From Apibacter sp. B3706 (GTDB lineage Bacteria > Bacteroidota > Bacteroidia > Flavobacteriales > Weeksellaceae): a stretch of DNA of 64,000 bases. Each line of letters begins with the position of its first letter. Within the stretch, counting starts at the first letter, position 1. The stretch covers positions 930,001-994,000 of the forward strand of contig NZ_CP049715.1 in NCBI RefSeq assembly GCF_011082725.1. The letters run 5' to 3'. Shown one piece after another: positions 47,191-56,147 of this stretch. The notes below the pieces were generated by a model. It searched no databases. It had not been told where the DNA came from and was given only the letters and a program-made list of their open reading frames with translations. Both the position numbers and the translations under genes were made by a program.

Positions 47191-49614
47191 TTAAGAAGGA
47201 TCAACGTCTACATCAATTTTTACCGAACGAAACGACGAGAGGTTTTGCAATTTTGAAATAGCTTCTTTTATAAACTTTTTACTATTTTTAGTAGATTTTG
47301 TAGATGGTATTTTTAAAAGAATTTTATATATAAATTGATTATTTATCCTCGGTATCAATCCTTCTTCCGGTCCTAAAATGAACGGTTCATGAATAAAATT
47401 TTTCAGATAATCTCCTACCATTGCAGCTGCTTTTTTAACCTTTTCATTATTTTTATGCTTGAAAGTCAATTCAATCAATCTAAAGTAAGGAGGATATAAG
47501 TATTCTTTACGTTCTCTTAAAATACCTTCTTTTGCTAAATTATAGTTATTCTCTTTAATAAATAAATAAAACGGATTTTCCGGGTCAAAAGTTTGAATTA
47601 ATACTTTTCCTTCTTTTCGTCTTCCGGCTCTACCACTTACCTGAGTCAAGAGTTGCAATGCTTTTTCTTCTGCTCTGAAATTGGGCAGATTTAATAAAGA
47701 GTCCGAACGTATGATTCCTACCAACTGAACGTCATCAAAATCAAGTCCTTTGGTTACCATTTGTGTGCCGATAAGGATATCAATTTCTTTAAGAGCCATG
47801 TTTTCAAATAATATTTCATAGGCATGTTTGCGTTTCATAGTATCAACATCCATACGGGCAATGTTAGCATCGGGGAAAAGCTGTTTTACCTCTTCTTCGA
47901 TTTGCTGGGTTCCGATTCCCTTCGTTTCTAAAGCATGGGAATGGCAGCTTGGGCATGATTGGGGAAATGCCATAGTATATCCGCAATAATGACAACGAAG
48001 GGTTGAGCTTACCTTATGATATGTAAGGGTAACATCACAATTAGGACACGACGGTGAATGTCCGCAGTCATTACATTCCAAAATAGGTGAAAATCCACGT
48101 CGGTTATGAAAAAGAATAACTTGTTTTTTCTGAATTAAACATTGATGGATTTCTTCTTGTAACCGATACGATATATTGGTGGTTACTGTGGGTTTACATA
48201 AGGAAACCATTTCTATTTCAGGAAGTTTTACATTGCCAAACCTTTCCTTAAGCTCTACTAAACCAAATTTTCCCTGCTCATGATTATAAAAACTTTCCAT
48301 CGAGGGAGTGGCAGATCCTAATAGAACTTTTGAATTATTTTGTTGCGCTAAGATTTGTACACAATCTCTTGCTTGGTAAAAGGGTTTTGTGTCCGTTTGT
48401 TTATATGAGCTGTCATGCTCTTCATCAACAATAATTAATCCTATGTTAGATAATGGTAAAAAAATAGACGAACGAGCTCCGATAATTACTTTATACTTAT
48501 TTTTTAAAGTATTTTTCCAAACTTCCACTCGTTCATTTTGATTGAGTTTAGAATGATAAACTCCTACTTCATCGCCAAAACGTTTTTTTATTTTACTTAC
48601 CAGTTGCGTTGTAATGGATATTTCCGGTAATAAAAAAAGGGAATTACGAGAATTAGAAATTTGTTTTTCAATCAATTGAAAATATAATTCGGTTTTTCCG
48701 GAAGAAGTTACGCCATGTAATAAAACTGTCGAAAACTTTTGAAATTGTTTTTCAATCTCTCTTAATGCTATATCTTGAACGTTAGAAAGTTTATAAGAAT
48801 CTTCGATATGATCATCATATTCTTCTATACGATCTTTTTGGAGTTGAAATTCTTCTAAATATTTTTTTTCAATCAGAGATTTAACGACAGAGGGTGATGA
48901 TATTTCAATCAGCTCTCTTTTTTGTATGAATGTTGCTCTCTGTTGTTGCATTTTAATAAATAATAGTAACGCTTCTCTTTGTTTTTCCGCCCTATTAATA
49001 TCGACCAATGCTTTTTGAAATAGTTCTGAATCTTCAAATAAAGGATTTAATTTGATATAAGTTAGTTTCTTGGGTTTATATTTATCAATGATTTGCTCAT
49101 CTAATTCAATTAATTTTTTATCATATAAAGATTTTATGGTAGAAATTATGTATTTTTTCGCTAAAAAAGCTTCTATTTCTTTTAAATTAATTGCAGTTTT
49201 AATTTCGAGATTCTGCATAATGAACGTTTCCTTTTCGTCCAACTCTTCCCAATTTATATTTTGAGAAGTTTTTCGGATAAATGTTTCACTTTCCAATTTT
49301 AAAGCTGAAGGAAAAGCATTTCTATATACATCCCCTAAAGAGCACATATAATAATCAGCAATCCATTTCCAAAATTCAATTAATTTTGGAGTTGCTAAGG
49401 GGTAATCTTCAAGGATAGTATATATTTCTTTGGTTTTATATAGTTCCGGCTTCTTATTATGGAGACTTTCCACTATAGCCGTATATAATTTTTTTTCTCC
49501 AAATGAAACAACCACCCGTTGCCCGATTTGAATGTGGTTTTGTAATTCTATGGGTATGTGATAGGTGAAAACACCCTCTAATGAAAGTGGAATAATTACG
49601 TTTGCAAACTCCAA
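47191..49614 (-). CDS. priA: Primosomal protein N' (replication restart helicase PriA)
   Basis: 807 residues. An N-terminal 3'-DNA-end binding domain is followed by the helicase core with Walker A LLHGVTSSGKTELYFQLIEK, DEEHD box (LIIVDEEHDSSYKQ), and QVSGRAGRRKEGKV. The zinc-binding insert has paired cysteines (CNDCGHSPSCPNCD, LRCHYCG, CPSC). PriA reloads DnaB at stalled forks. A TATCTTTG -7 box lies 20 nt before the start. Confidence 0.97.
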   Translation of the reverse strand: MEFANVIIPLSLEGVFTYHIPIELQNHIQIGQRVVVSFGEKKLYTAIVESLHNKKPELYKTKEIYTILEDYPLATPKLIEFWKWIADYYMCSLGDVYRNAFPSALKLESETFIRKTSQNINWEELDEKETFIMQNLEIKTAINLKEIEAFLAKKYIISTIKSLYDKKLIELDEQIIDKYKPKKLTYIKLNPLFEDSELFQKALVDINRAEKQREALLLFIKMQQQRATFIQKRELIEISSPSVVKSLIEKKYLEEFQLQKDRIEEYDDHIEDSYKLSNVQDIALREIEKQFQKFSTVLLHGVTSSGKTELYFQLIEKQISNSRNSLFLLPEISITTQLVSKIKKRFGDEVGVYHSKLNQNERVEVWKNTLKNKYKVIIGARSSIFLPLSNIGLIIVDEEHDSSYKQTDTKPFYQARDCVQILAQQNNSKVLLGSATPSMESFYNHEQGKFGLVELKERFGNVKLPEIEMVSLCKPTVTTNISYRLQEEIHQCLIQKKQVILFHNRRGFSPILECNDCGHSPSCPNCDVTLTYHKVSSTLRCHYCGYTMAFPQSCPSCHSHALETKGIGTQQIEEEVKQLFPDANIARMDVDTMKRKHAYEILFENMALKEIDILIGTQMVTKGLDFDDVQLVGIIRSDSLLNLPNFRAEEKALQLLTQVSGRAGRRKEGKVLIQTFDPENPFYLFIKENNYNLAKEGILRERKEYLYPPYFRLIELTFKHKNNEKVKKAAAMVGDYLKNFIHEPFILGPEEGLIPRINNQFIYKILLKIPSTKSTKNSKKFIKEAISKLQNLSSFRSVKIDVDVDPS

Positions 49615-49634
49615 TTGATGTATTTTTTAAATAA

Positions 49635-49642
49635 CAAAGATA
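49635..49642 (-). promoter_or_regulatory. Candidate -7 box of priA
   Basis: TATCTTTG on the minus strand, a TAnnTTTG match placed 20 nt before the priA ATG. No -33 partner seen. Confidence 0.4.
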
Positions 49643-49706
49643 CAGTATTTAATATTTACAGTTTTTTATTTTAAACCCATAGATAAGAATAATTAAGTAA
49701 ATACGG

Positions 49707-50633
49707 TTATGTTTTTTTGTTAAAGAGAATATTTCTTTGAAAACCTGAAAATTTGGTTCGTTTAACAGCTGAATTTTTAAATAGTATTTTAAAGGCTTCT
49801 TCACTAATATCATTCCAATCATTTTTAGTATAGGATAACAAATCGGGATGCGGATTAAATTTTTCTTCTGTATGCGGTGTAGAAAATCTATTCCACGGAC
49901 AAACATCCTGACAAATATCGCATCCAAAAATCCAATCTTTCAATTTTCCATCAAACTCCTTTCCGATCTGATCTTTTAATTCTATGGTTAAATAGGATAT
50001 ACATTTTGTGGAATCTATGACCCTTTCAGATATGATGGCTTGGGTGGGACAAGCATCCATACAACGGGTACAGCTTCCGCAATGATTGGTTGGAAAAGCT
50101 TCATCATAGTTCAATTCGAGGTCGCAAATGATTTCAGCAAGAAAAAAAAATGAACCTTTTTGTTTGGATAATAAGAGTGAGTTTTTTCCGATCCAACCTA
50201 AGCCGGATTTTTGCGCCCATGTTCTTTCCATCACGGGAGCCGAATCTGTAAATACTCTATAGGAAAATTGACCGACTTTATCTTGGATTTCTTCTACAAA
50301 TTTTTGTAATTTTTCACGTATTACTAAGTGATAGTCTTCTCCATATGCATATTTAGCAATATGGTAACTTTCTGTGTTTTGTTTTTCTTGCGGGTAATAA
50401 TTATATAAAAAGGAAATAACTGATTTTGCACCGTCTACAAGTAATCCGGGATTAAGCCTTTTATCAAAGTTATTTTCCAAATATTTCATGTTTCCATGAT
50501 AACCTTCTTTAAGCCATTTTTCTAATTTTGGAGCTTCTTCTTCCAAAAATATTGAACGAGAGATCCCACATCCTATAAAAGAATATTCTTTGGCTTTTTC
50601 TTTTATGAAATATGTAAGTTGCTCTTTATTCAA
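49707..50633 (-). CDS. queG: Epoxyqueuosine reductase
   Basis: 308 residues. A cobalamin-binding N-terminal domain has [20 protein letters not shown] and [34 protein letters not shown] and [16 protein letters not shown] follow. Two 4Fe-4S sets are [16 protein letters not shown] and [13 protein letters not shown]. The enzyme carries out the last step of queuosine synthesis in GUN anticodon tRNAs. The C-terminal HEAT repeat extension of longer members is absent, as often in Bacteroidota. Confidence 0.94.
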   Translation of the reverse strand: MNKEQLTYFIKEKAKEYSFIGCGISRSIFLEEEAPKLEKWLKEGYHGNMKYLENNFDKRLNPGLLVDGAKSVISFLYNYYPQEKQNTESYHIAKYAYGEDYHLVIREKLQKFVEEIQDKVGQFSYRVFTDSAPVMERTWAQKSGLGWIGKNSLLLSKQKGSFFFLAEIICDLELNYDEAFPTNHCGSCTRCMDACPTQAIISERVIDSTKCISYLTIELKDQIGKEFDGKLKDWIFGCDICQDVCPWNRFSTPHTEEKFNPHPDLLSYTKNDWNDISEEAFKILFKNSAVKRTKFSGFQRNILFNKKT

Positions 50634-50727
50634 TTGGTTTGTAGTATAGATAAATTATAATAGTGAAGGTCAAGTACATAAAAAAAGACTCAAAATACTG
50701 CAAACAATAGATTAAGTCTTTTCGTAG

Positions 50728-50799
50728 TAGCCCCAGCGAGGATCGAACTCACATCTAAAGTTTAGGAAACTTTTGTTCTATCCATTGAACTATGAGGCC
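50728..50799 (-). tRNA. tRNA-Arg (CCT)
   Basis: The 72-nt minus-strand sequence folds as a cloverleaf. It has acceptor GGCCTCA/TGGGGCT (two wobble pairs), D arm GTTC...GAAC, and anticodon stem AAAGT/ACTTT with loop TTCCTAA giving anticodon CCT (reads AGG). The T arm GTGAG-TTCGATC-CTCGC is regular, the variable loop is short, and the discriminator is A. The 3' CCA is not encoded. A TATTTTTG box sits about 18 nt upstream. Confidence 0.95.
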
Positions 50800-50816
50800 T
50801 TTTTTTAAATCTTTTG

Positions 50817-50824
50817 CAAAAATA
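50817..50824 (-). promoter_or_regulatory. Candidate -7 box of tRNA-Arg
   Basis: TATTTTTG on the minus strand, a TAnnTTTG match whose expected start point is about 10 nt before the mature tRNA 5' end. Confidence 0.4.
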
Positions 50825-50896
50825 TGAAAAACTAAGGAAATTTTGTACTATAAATTTATTCCATAATTGTATAACATATTCCAATACTTTTCAACC

Positions 50897-50904
50897 TACT
50901 TTTG
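50897..50904 (+). promoter_or_regulatory. Candidate -7 box of the copper ATPase gene
   Basis: TACTTTTG, exact TAnnTTTG, about 48 nt before the ATG. No -33 TTG at normal spacing was found. Confidence 0.4.
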
Positions 50905-50951
50905 TATAGGTAAATAGATAGTTAAATTTATATTCAGTCTGAAATAAAATT

Positions 50952-53396
50952 ATGAATTCTTCTAAAAAAAATAATCCGGTATATTATTACATACCCTTCA
51001 ATAATAACATTGATGAATCTGATGTTTCCAAGATTACCCAAGCTTTACAATCTATAAAAGAAATTGATACATGCAATTTAGAATTAAATAATCAAAGGAT
51101 CCGTATAACCAGTAAATACCCTGATGAAGCCATAGCCAAGGCTGTTCCGATTCTAACAGACTTACAAGTTAAAGTTCCGGTTACTAAAAACAACTTTCCT
51201 TTACTCAACTTAAGTTGCGCATCTTGTGCCAATAGCAGTCAAAATATTCTAAAAATGCAACCGGGCGTAATAAACGCCTCGGTAAATTATGCAAATGAAA
51301 TGGCATACATTGAATACATACCTTCAATGATAACCCCGCAAAAATTGAAAGACTCTCTCCAAGAAGCAGGTTATGATTTGATTATCAAAGAAAATGATGA
51401 TTCGCAAAATTCATTGGAAGAAATACAAAAAAATCATTACAAAGCTCTAAAAAGGAAAACCATCGGTGCCATGATTTTTTCCATTCCTTTACTAATTATA
51501 GGGATGACACCGTCACTCATGCATCAACATTGGGCAAATTACATCATGTGGATCTTAGCTACACCGGTTGTTTTTATTTTTGGAAAACAATTTTTTAAGG
51601 GAGCTTATAAACAAGCAAAACATAGATCCGCCAATATGGATACCCTGGTAGCGGTAAGTACGGGAACCGCATATATTTTTAGCGTTTTTAATACATTAAT
51701 TCCTTCGTTTTGGATTAAACGCGGATTGCAACCGCATGTATATTTTGAAGCTTCAGCTGTAGTTATTGCATTCGTTTTATTAGGTAAAATATTAGAAGAA
51801 AAAGCAAAAGGGAATACTTCTTATGCCATCAAGAAGTTAATAGGTTTACAACCTAAAACAATTACTGTAATTCAAGGAAATGAGCAAAATGAAATTCCTA
51901 TTAAGTCAGTTTCAATTGGAATGACCATTTTAGTAAAACCGGGTGAAAAGATTGCGGTGGATGGAACAGTTCTATCGGGTAATTCGTATGTTGATGAAAG
52001 TATGATCAGTGGTGAGCCCATTCCAATTGAAAAAGTGAAAGGTTCAAAAGTATTTGCAGGAACGATTAATCAGAAAGGAAGTTTTCAATTTCATGCAGAT
52101 AAAGTGGGTAAAGATACTCTTTTATCTCAAATTATTCAGACGGTGCAAGAAGCCCAAGGCAGTAAAGCTCCTGTTCAAAAATTGGTTGATAAAATTGCCG
52201 GAATTTTTGTTCCCACAGTTTTTATTATTGCTTGTTTATCGTTGATTATTTGGATTATTTTCGGTGGTAAACAAGGGATAATTTATGGTTTTCAAAGCTT
52301 TGTAACCGTATTGGTTATTGCTTGTCCGTGTGCTTTAGGTTTAGCAACTCCAACAGCCATTATGGTTGGTATCGGTAAAGGTGCGGAAAAAGGTATTTTA
52401 ATTAAAGATGCAGAAAGTTTGGAAAATACCAAAAATATAAATGCGATAGTTTTGGATAAAACCGGTACGATTACAGAAGGTAAACCTCAGGTTGAAGATT
52501 TTAAATGGTTTAGTTCAACGCATGATCTTGAAAAAAACATTTTATATAGTATTGAACGATCCTCTGAACATCCTTTAGCCGGGGCTATTGTAAGTTATTT
52601 GAATGATAAAAGCATAACTTTTATTCCTAACATAGAAATTACAAATATATCAGGGCAAGGAATTATTGGTATTTACAATAATCAAAAATATTTTATTGGA
52701 AATCTTTCTTTGTTATCTAAACATTCAGTTCCCATTGATATAAAAGTTAAAAATTGGTTGGATAATAAATTTAAACAAGCTACTACTACTATTTTATTTG
52801 CTAATGAAAATACTATAGTTGCAGGAATATCTATTTCAGATAAGATTAAACCAACTTCCCTAACTGCTATTAAGCAGATTAAAATGTTAGGAATTGAGGT
52901 TCATATGCTAACGGGTGATAATCCTTCTACTGCTAATTATGTAGCTAATGAAGTAGGAATTAACAAATTTAAAGCCGAGGTTTCTCCACAGGATAAAATT
53001 GATTATATAAAAAAACTTCAAGCTTCGCCTAAAAATAAAATTGTGGCTATGGTCGGAGATGGTATTAATGATAGTGCTGCCCTCGCCCAAGCGGATGTTA
53101 GTATCGCAATGGGTCGTGGATCTGATATTGCCATTGATGTTGCTAAAATGACTATAATTTCAGGAGATCTTCAAAAAATAACTGAGGCAATTAAACTTTC
53201 CAAGCAAACGGTTAAAACTATTAAACAAAATTTATTTTGGGCGTTTATTTATAATATAATAGGTATTCCTATCGCTGCGGGTATATTATATCCTATCAAT
53301 GGCTTTTTATTAAATCCAATGGTTGCCGGTGCTGCCATGGCTTTAAGCAGCGTTAGTGTGGTTAGTAATAGTTTGCTTTTAAAATTAAAAAAATAA
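50952..53396 (+). CDS. copA: Copper-exporting P1B-type ATPase
   Basis: 814 residues. Two N-terminal heavy-metal domains: the first (about 10-76) has lost its CxxC, the second binds metal at Cys89 and Cys92 (NLSCASCANS). Eight membrane helices follow, including the transport motif VIACPCALGLATP that marks Cu(I)/Ag(I) pumps. The phosphorylation site is VLDKTGTITEGKP, the nucleotide domain has SSEHPLAGAIV and the hinge is MVGDGINDSAALAQADVSIA. It exports Cu(I) from the cytoplasm. No copper-sensing regulator gene lies beside it. Confidence 0.95.
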   Translation: MNSSKKNNPVYYYIPFNNNIDESDVSKITQALQSIKEIDTCNLELNNQRIRITSKYPDEAIAKAVPILTDLQVKVPVTKNNFPLLNLSCASCANSSQNILKMQPGVINASVNYANEMAYIEYIPSMITPQKLKDSLQEAGYDLIIKENDDSQNSLEEIQKNHYKALKRKTIGAMIFSIPLLIIGMTPSLMHQHWANYIMWILATPVVFIFGKQFFKGAYKQAKHRSANMDTLVAVSTGTAYIFSVFNTLIPSFWIKRGLQPHVYFEASAVVIAFVLLGKILEEKAKGNTSYAIKKLIGLQPKTITVIQGNEQNEIPIKSVSIGMTILVKPGEKIAVDGTVLSGNSYVDESMISGEPIPIEKVKGSKVFAGTINQKGSFQFHADKVGKDTLLSQIIQTVQEAQGSKAPVQKLVDKIAGIFVPTVFIIACLSLIIWIIFGGKQGIIYGFQSFVTVLVIACPCALGLATPTAIMVGIGKGAEKGILIKDAESLENTKNINAIVLDKTGTITEGKPQVEDFKWFSSTHDLEKNILYSIERSSEHPLAGAIVSYLNDKSITFIPNIEITNISGQGIIGIYNNQKYFIGNLSLLSKHSVPIDIKVKNWLDNKFKQATTTILFANENTIVAGISISDKIKPTSLTAIKQIKMLGIEVHMLTGDNPSTANYVANEVGINKFKAEVSPQDKIDYIKKLQASPKNKIVAMVGDGINDSAALAQADVSIAMGRGSDIAIDVAKMTIISGDLQKITEAIKLSKQTVKTIKQNLFWAFIYNIIGIPIAAGILYPINGFLLNPMVAGAAMALSSVSVVSNSLLLKLKK

Positions 53397-53434
53397 ATGT
53401 TGAATAATTAATTCCTTTTTTAACAAATTAAAAG

Positions 53435-53455
53435 AGCCTCCTATAATAGGAGGCT
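53435..53455. terminator. Bidirectional hairpin between copA and the small membrane ORF
   Basis: Perfect inverted repeat AGCCTCCTAT/ATAGGAGGCT around one base. On the minus strand it is followed by CTTTTAATTTG, a fair terminator; on the plus strand the T-tract is missing. Confidence 0.6.
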
Positions 53456-53499
53456 ATAATACAAAACTCAAAAAATAAAATTAATCTATAATTATTTTA

Positions 53500-53598
53500 T
53501 TATCTAATTAAAATACGTATACTAACATATACAGCACAAATCATTGCTATAAAATAAATTAAGGTGAGTAATGAAATAGAGGGTCTAATATGCTTCAT
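53500..53598 (-). CDS. Tiny single-span membrane protein (32 residues)
   Basis: The ORF reads MKHIRPSISLLTLIYFIAMI and then CAVYVSIRILIR. A basic N-terminus, one hydrophobic helix of about 20 residues and a positively charged end are the pattern of real small membrane proteins. It is followed by the hairpin at 53435-53455. Its location after copA on the opposite strand gives no functional clue. Many such proteins regulate or stabilise larger membrane complexes; here that is only a possibility. Confidence 0.45.
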   Translation of the reverse strand: MKHIRPSISLLTLIYFIAMICAVYVSIRILIR

Positions 53599-54158
53599 AA
53601 AGTTTAGTGTTTAAGGTTTATACTAAATTCAGTTATATAAAAATTAAAATAAATTAACTATCTGTTATTTTAATACTACAAATATATAAAATTATTTTAT
53701 TTATATAAATATAATATTTATCATATACAAATATTATAAAATTTTAGTATGATTTAATTAAAAAATATTTATTTTTTTTTATATAATTCATATTATTATT
53801 TTATTTATTTAAACTGTAAAAATTATTAAAAATAAAATTTAGTTTTTTTATGATAAAATGCAGTGAAGAGTGCTAAGTATTAATTTAAAATAGTGAAGGT
53901 ATATATTTAACAAAATTGATCCTCTACTACTCAGAGAAGATTTTTTAAATATATTAGTTAACAGCTTTTTAAGCTTACTATGTTAATGATAAATTTTTAT
54001 CATTACTTAAAATTAACTATGTAATATAATATTAAATTATCCTATCTAATAATATAAATGACTTATAGTAAAAAATATGTTTAAAAAAATAAATAACATA
54101 TAAAAATATCACTTCCATAGTAAGAAAAGTCTAATTTACTATAATATTATTTTTTATT

Positions 54159-54174
54159 TTACGGAATTCCGTAA
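54159..54174. repeat. 16-bp perfect palindrome
   Basis: TTACGGAATTCCGTAA, with an inner GC content well above the surrounding DNA. A dimeric DNA-binding protein or a structured RNA could explain it. No gene is adjacent. Confidence 0.5.
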
Positions 54175-54310
54175 TCTAACCTTTTTATTTTTTTATAACT
54201 TCAAAAAATATCATATACAAGTTATTTTTCAATAGTAAGAGTTTTATATATATAATTTGAATGTTAATCTAAAATATTTCACTTGCAGAACCATCTGATT
54301 AGTCTTTAAG

Positions 54311-54341
54311 AAATCCTGAGATAAAAACTCAGGATTTTTTT
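54311..54341 (+). terminator. Orphan intrinsic terminator
   Basis: Perfect 10-bp stem AAATCCTGAG/CTCAGGATTT with loop ATAAAAA, then a T8 run. No plus-strand protein gene precedes it within 900 bp, so it may close a small RNA. Confidence 0.75.
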
Positions 54342-55071
54342 ATTTAATAATTGTTACTTATATATACAAATATAATTCCATGTTTTTGTCAAAATGTTAT
54401 GTATCCAACTTAGCTATCTTAATTTTATATGTATAGTATTTAATTGTTAGATTAATAAAATATAAAATTAATTTAAGTTCAGATAAGATTTTTCTTACCT
54501 CTTTTTTAAACTTAAATTGTATATAATCAATTATTTTAATTTAATCAATATATTTTAATAAAACGTTTTAAAAATATTTATAAGTTATATTAAATTTTTA
54601 AAATAGTTAAAATATGATTTATCTCTTATGAATAAAGCAATGTATAAGAGATCATAAAATATTTATATTAAAAGAAAATAATTTTTTTCTTTTATTAAGC
54701 TAAATAAATAAAATAATTTATATATTTGAAAAAAAATAAGAATTTATATATTAAAAAGAGATGTATTTTTTAAGTTGTAATATATAAATTCTTTAATTCA
54801 AATTATATTATAAATATCTTATTATAAAAAAATTGTAAAGCTTTATTATTTATTAAATAGAAGAATTGCTCTTCAAAAAATTGGTTCTTAAAAAAATATA
54901 ATATAATTGAAATTTTATTTAAAATTTATGAATAACCTTATATCTTTTGATTAAAAATTACTAAAAAATTTAGATTAGGGATTATGGTCTTTCATAAATG
55001 TTTGAATGAACATATTAAATCTTAATTAGTTAGAAATAAAAAAATAACAATAATATATTAATTTAATTAAA

Positions 55072-55797
55072 ATGAAAATTTTTATTATCATTATTATAAC
55101 ATTAGCAATTTTGTATATTATATGGAGATATTATGAAATATCTCAATGCCGTATTGACGAAGATAATCCTTTAAAATCTAATAATAATTTTACTCCTTCA
55201 AAAACGATTATTGGTTATAGTAAATTTTACACATTTAATGTAGATGATAAAAGAAAACAGATAGCTATTTTAAAAGGTAAATTTGAACCTATATATATTG
55301 ATTTCAAAGATATTTTAGGTGTTAAATTCATTGAAGATATAACATATTTTAATTTATCAAATAGGAAATTTGTAGCAGGAGGTTTTTTTAGCCGTATTTT
55401 TTTTGGTTTGTTTGGAACAGTTGTAGGAGGTTCAACCAAGTCTCATCATAAACAAAAATATGTTACAAAAGTATGTGTTAAAATATTTATTAAAGATATA
55501 AATAATTCAGCGGTACTAATTGATTGTTTTGACCCTGGTACAATGCTTTTTTTTAAAAGACATAGAGTTGATATAAGTAAATTATTTATTAGAAAAGTAT
55601 ATCAAATAGGAGTTCGAGATGCAAATGAAATAAAAGATACCATAAATATGATCATTAAACATACTCCAAAAAATTTATCTGAAGATATTTCTTTTAAAAT
55701 TTCAAATCAATTATTGAAATTACATGAATTAAAAGAAAAGGGAATTTTGACAGAATCAGAATATCTTTCTCAAAAACAAAAAATATTAAATACTTAA
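55072..55797 (+). CDS. SHOCT-domain membrane-anchored protein
   Basis: 241 residues. The N-terminal anchor is IFIIIIITLAILYIIWRYYE. The central region looks like a PH-like beta domain (KQIAILKGKFEPIYIDFKDI, LGVKFIEDITYFN, KYVTKVCVKIFIKDI, AVLIDCFDPG). The C-terminal 30 residues form a SHOCT segment (QLLKLHELKEKGILTESEYL), which often mediates oligomerisation. The protein may sense or bind something at the membrane; function is unknown. It stands alone in the AT-rich zone, 275 bp from the orphan promoter-poor stretch. Confidence 0.75.
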   Translation: MKIFIIIIITLAILYIIWRYYEISQCRIDEDNPLKSNNNFTPSKTIIGYSKFYTFNVDDKRKQIAILKGKFEPIYIDFKDILGVKFIEDITYFNLSNRKFVAGGFFSRIFFGLFGTVVGGSTKSHHKQKYVTKVCVKIFIKDINNSAVLIDCFDPGTMLFFKRHRVDISKLFIRKVYQIGVRDANEIKDTINMIIKHTPKNLSEDISFKISNQLLKLHELKEKGILTESEYLSQKQKILNT

Positions 55798-56147
55798 CAA
55801 ATCTTTATTTAAATATAATGTTTTAAATTTTTTTATTGAAAATGATCTATATAGAATTAAAAAAGTTTTAAATCATACTATTATTTTAGCTAAAACTATA
55901 CGTAAATAAAGATTGAATGCGTCTTTAACTATAACTATTATCAGTGAAAATTAGCGTGATAGAGGAAGTGTTTATCCTTAAGTAAACTATATATTCTAAA
56001 CTAAAATAATTAATCATGCTTATTATTATTAAAATAGTTTAGATAATTTATTTATATTTTATCTAATGGTTCTTACTTACATTTTGATAACAATTTAGTT
56101 CATATTTACAAGTAAGATTTAAGAAACAAATAAAAAGGTTTAAATTT
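55798..56147. other. Gene-free spacer
   Basis: 350 bp between converging genes. It is AT-rich; I see no ORF, no clear terminator and no repeats. Confidence 0.5.

Larger units (their letters stand above)
53599..55071. other. 1.5-kb very AT-rich gene-free region
   Basis: No ORF with coding character on either strand. It contains a 16-bp perfect palindrome (54159-54174), a strong terminator without a gene in front (54311-54341), and an imperfect hairpin with 9-bp arms (54621-54629 and 54644-54652). Base composition is even lower in GC than the core genome. It could be a decayed accessory segment or hold RNA genes. Confidence 0.55.

Noticed and set aside
53880-53965. Possible hairpin CTCT-N7-AGAG with T-run near 53920-53956
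   Set aside because: The stem is only four to seven pairs with a bulge, too weak to call a terminator.
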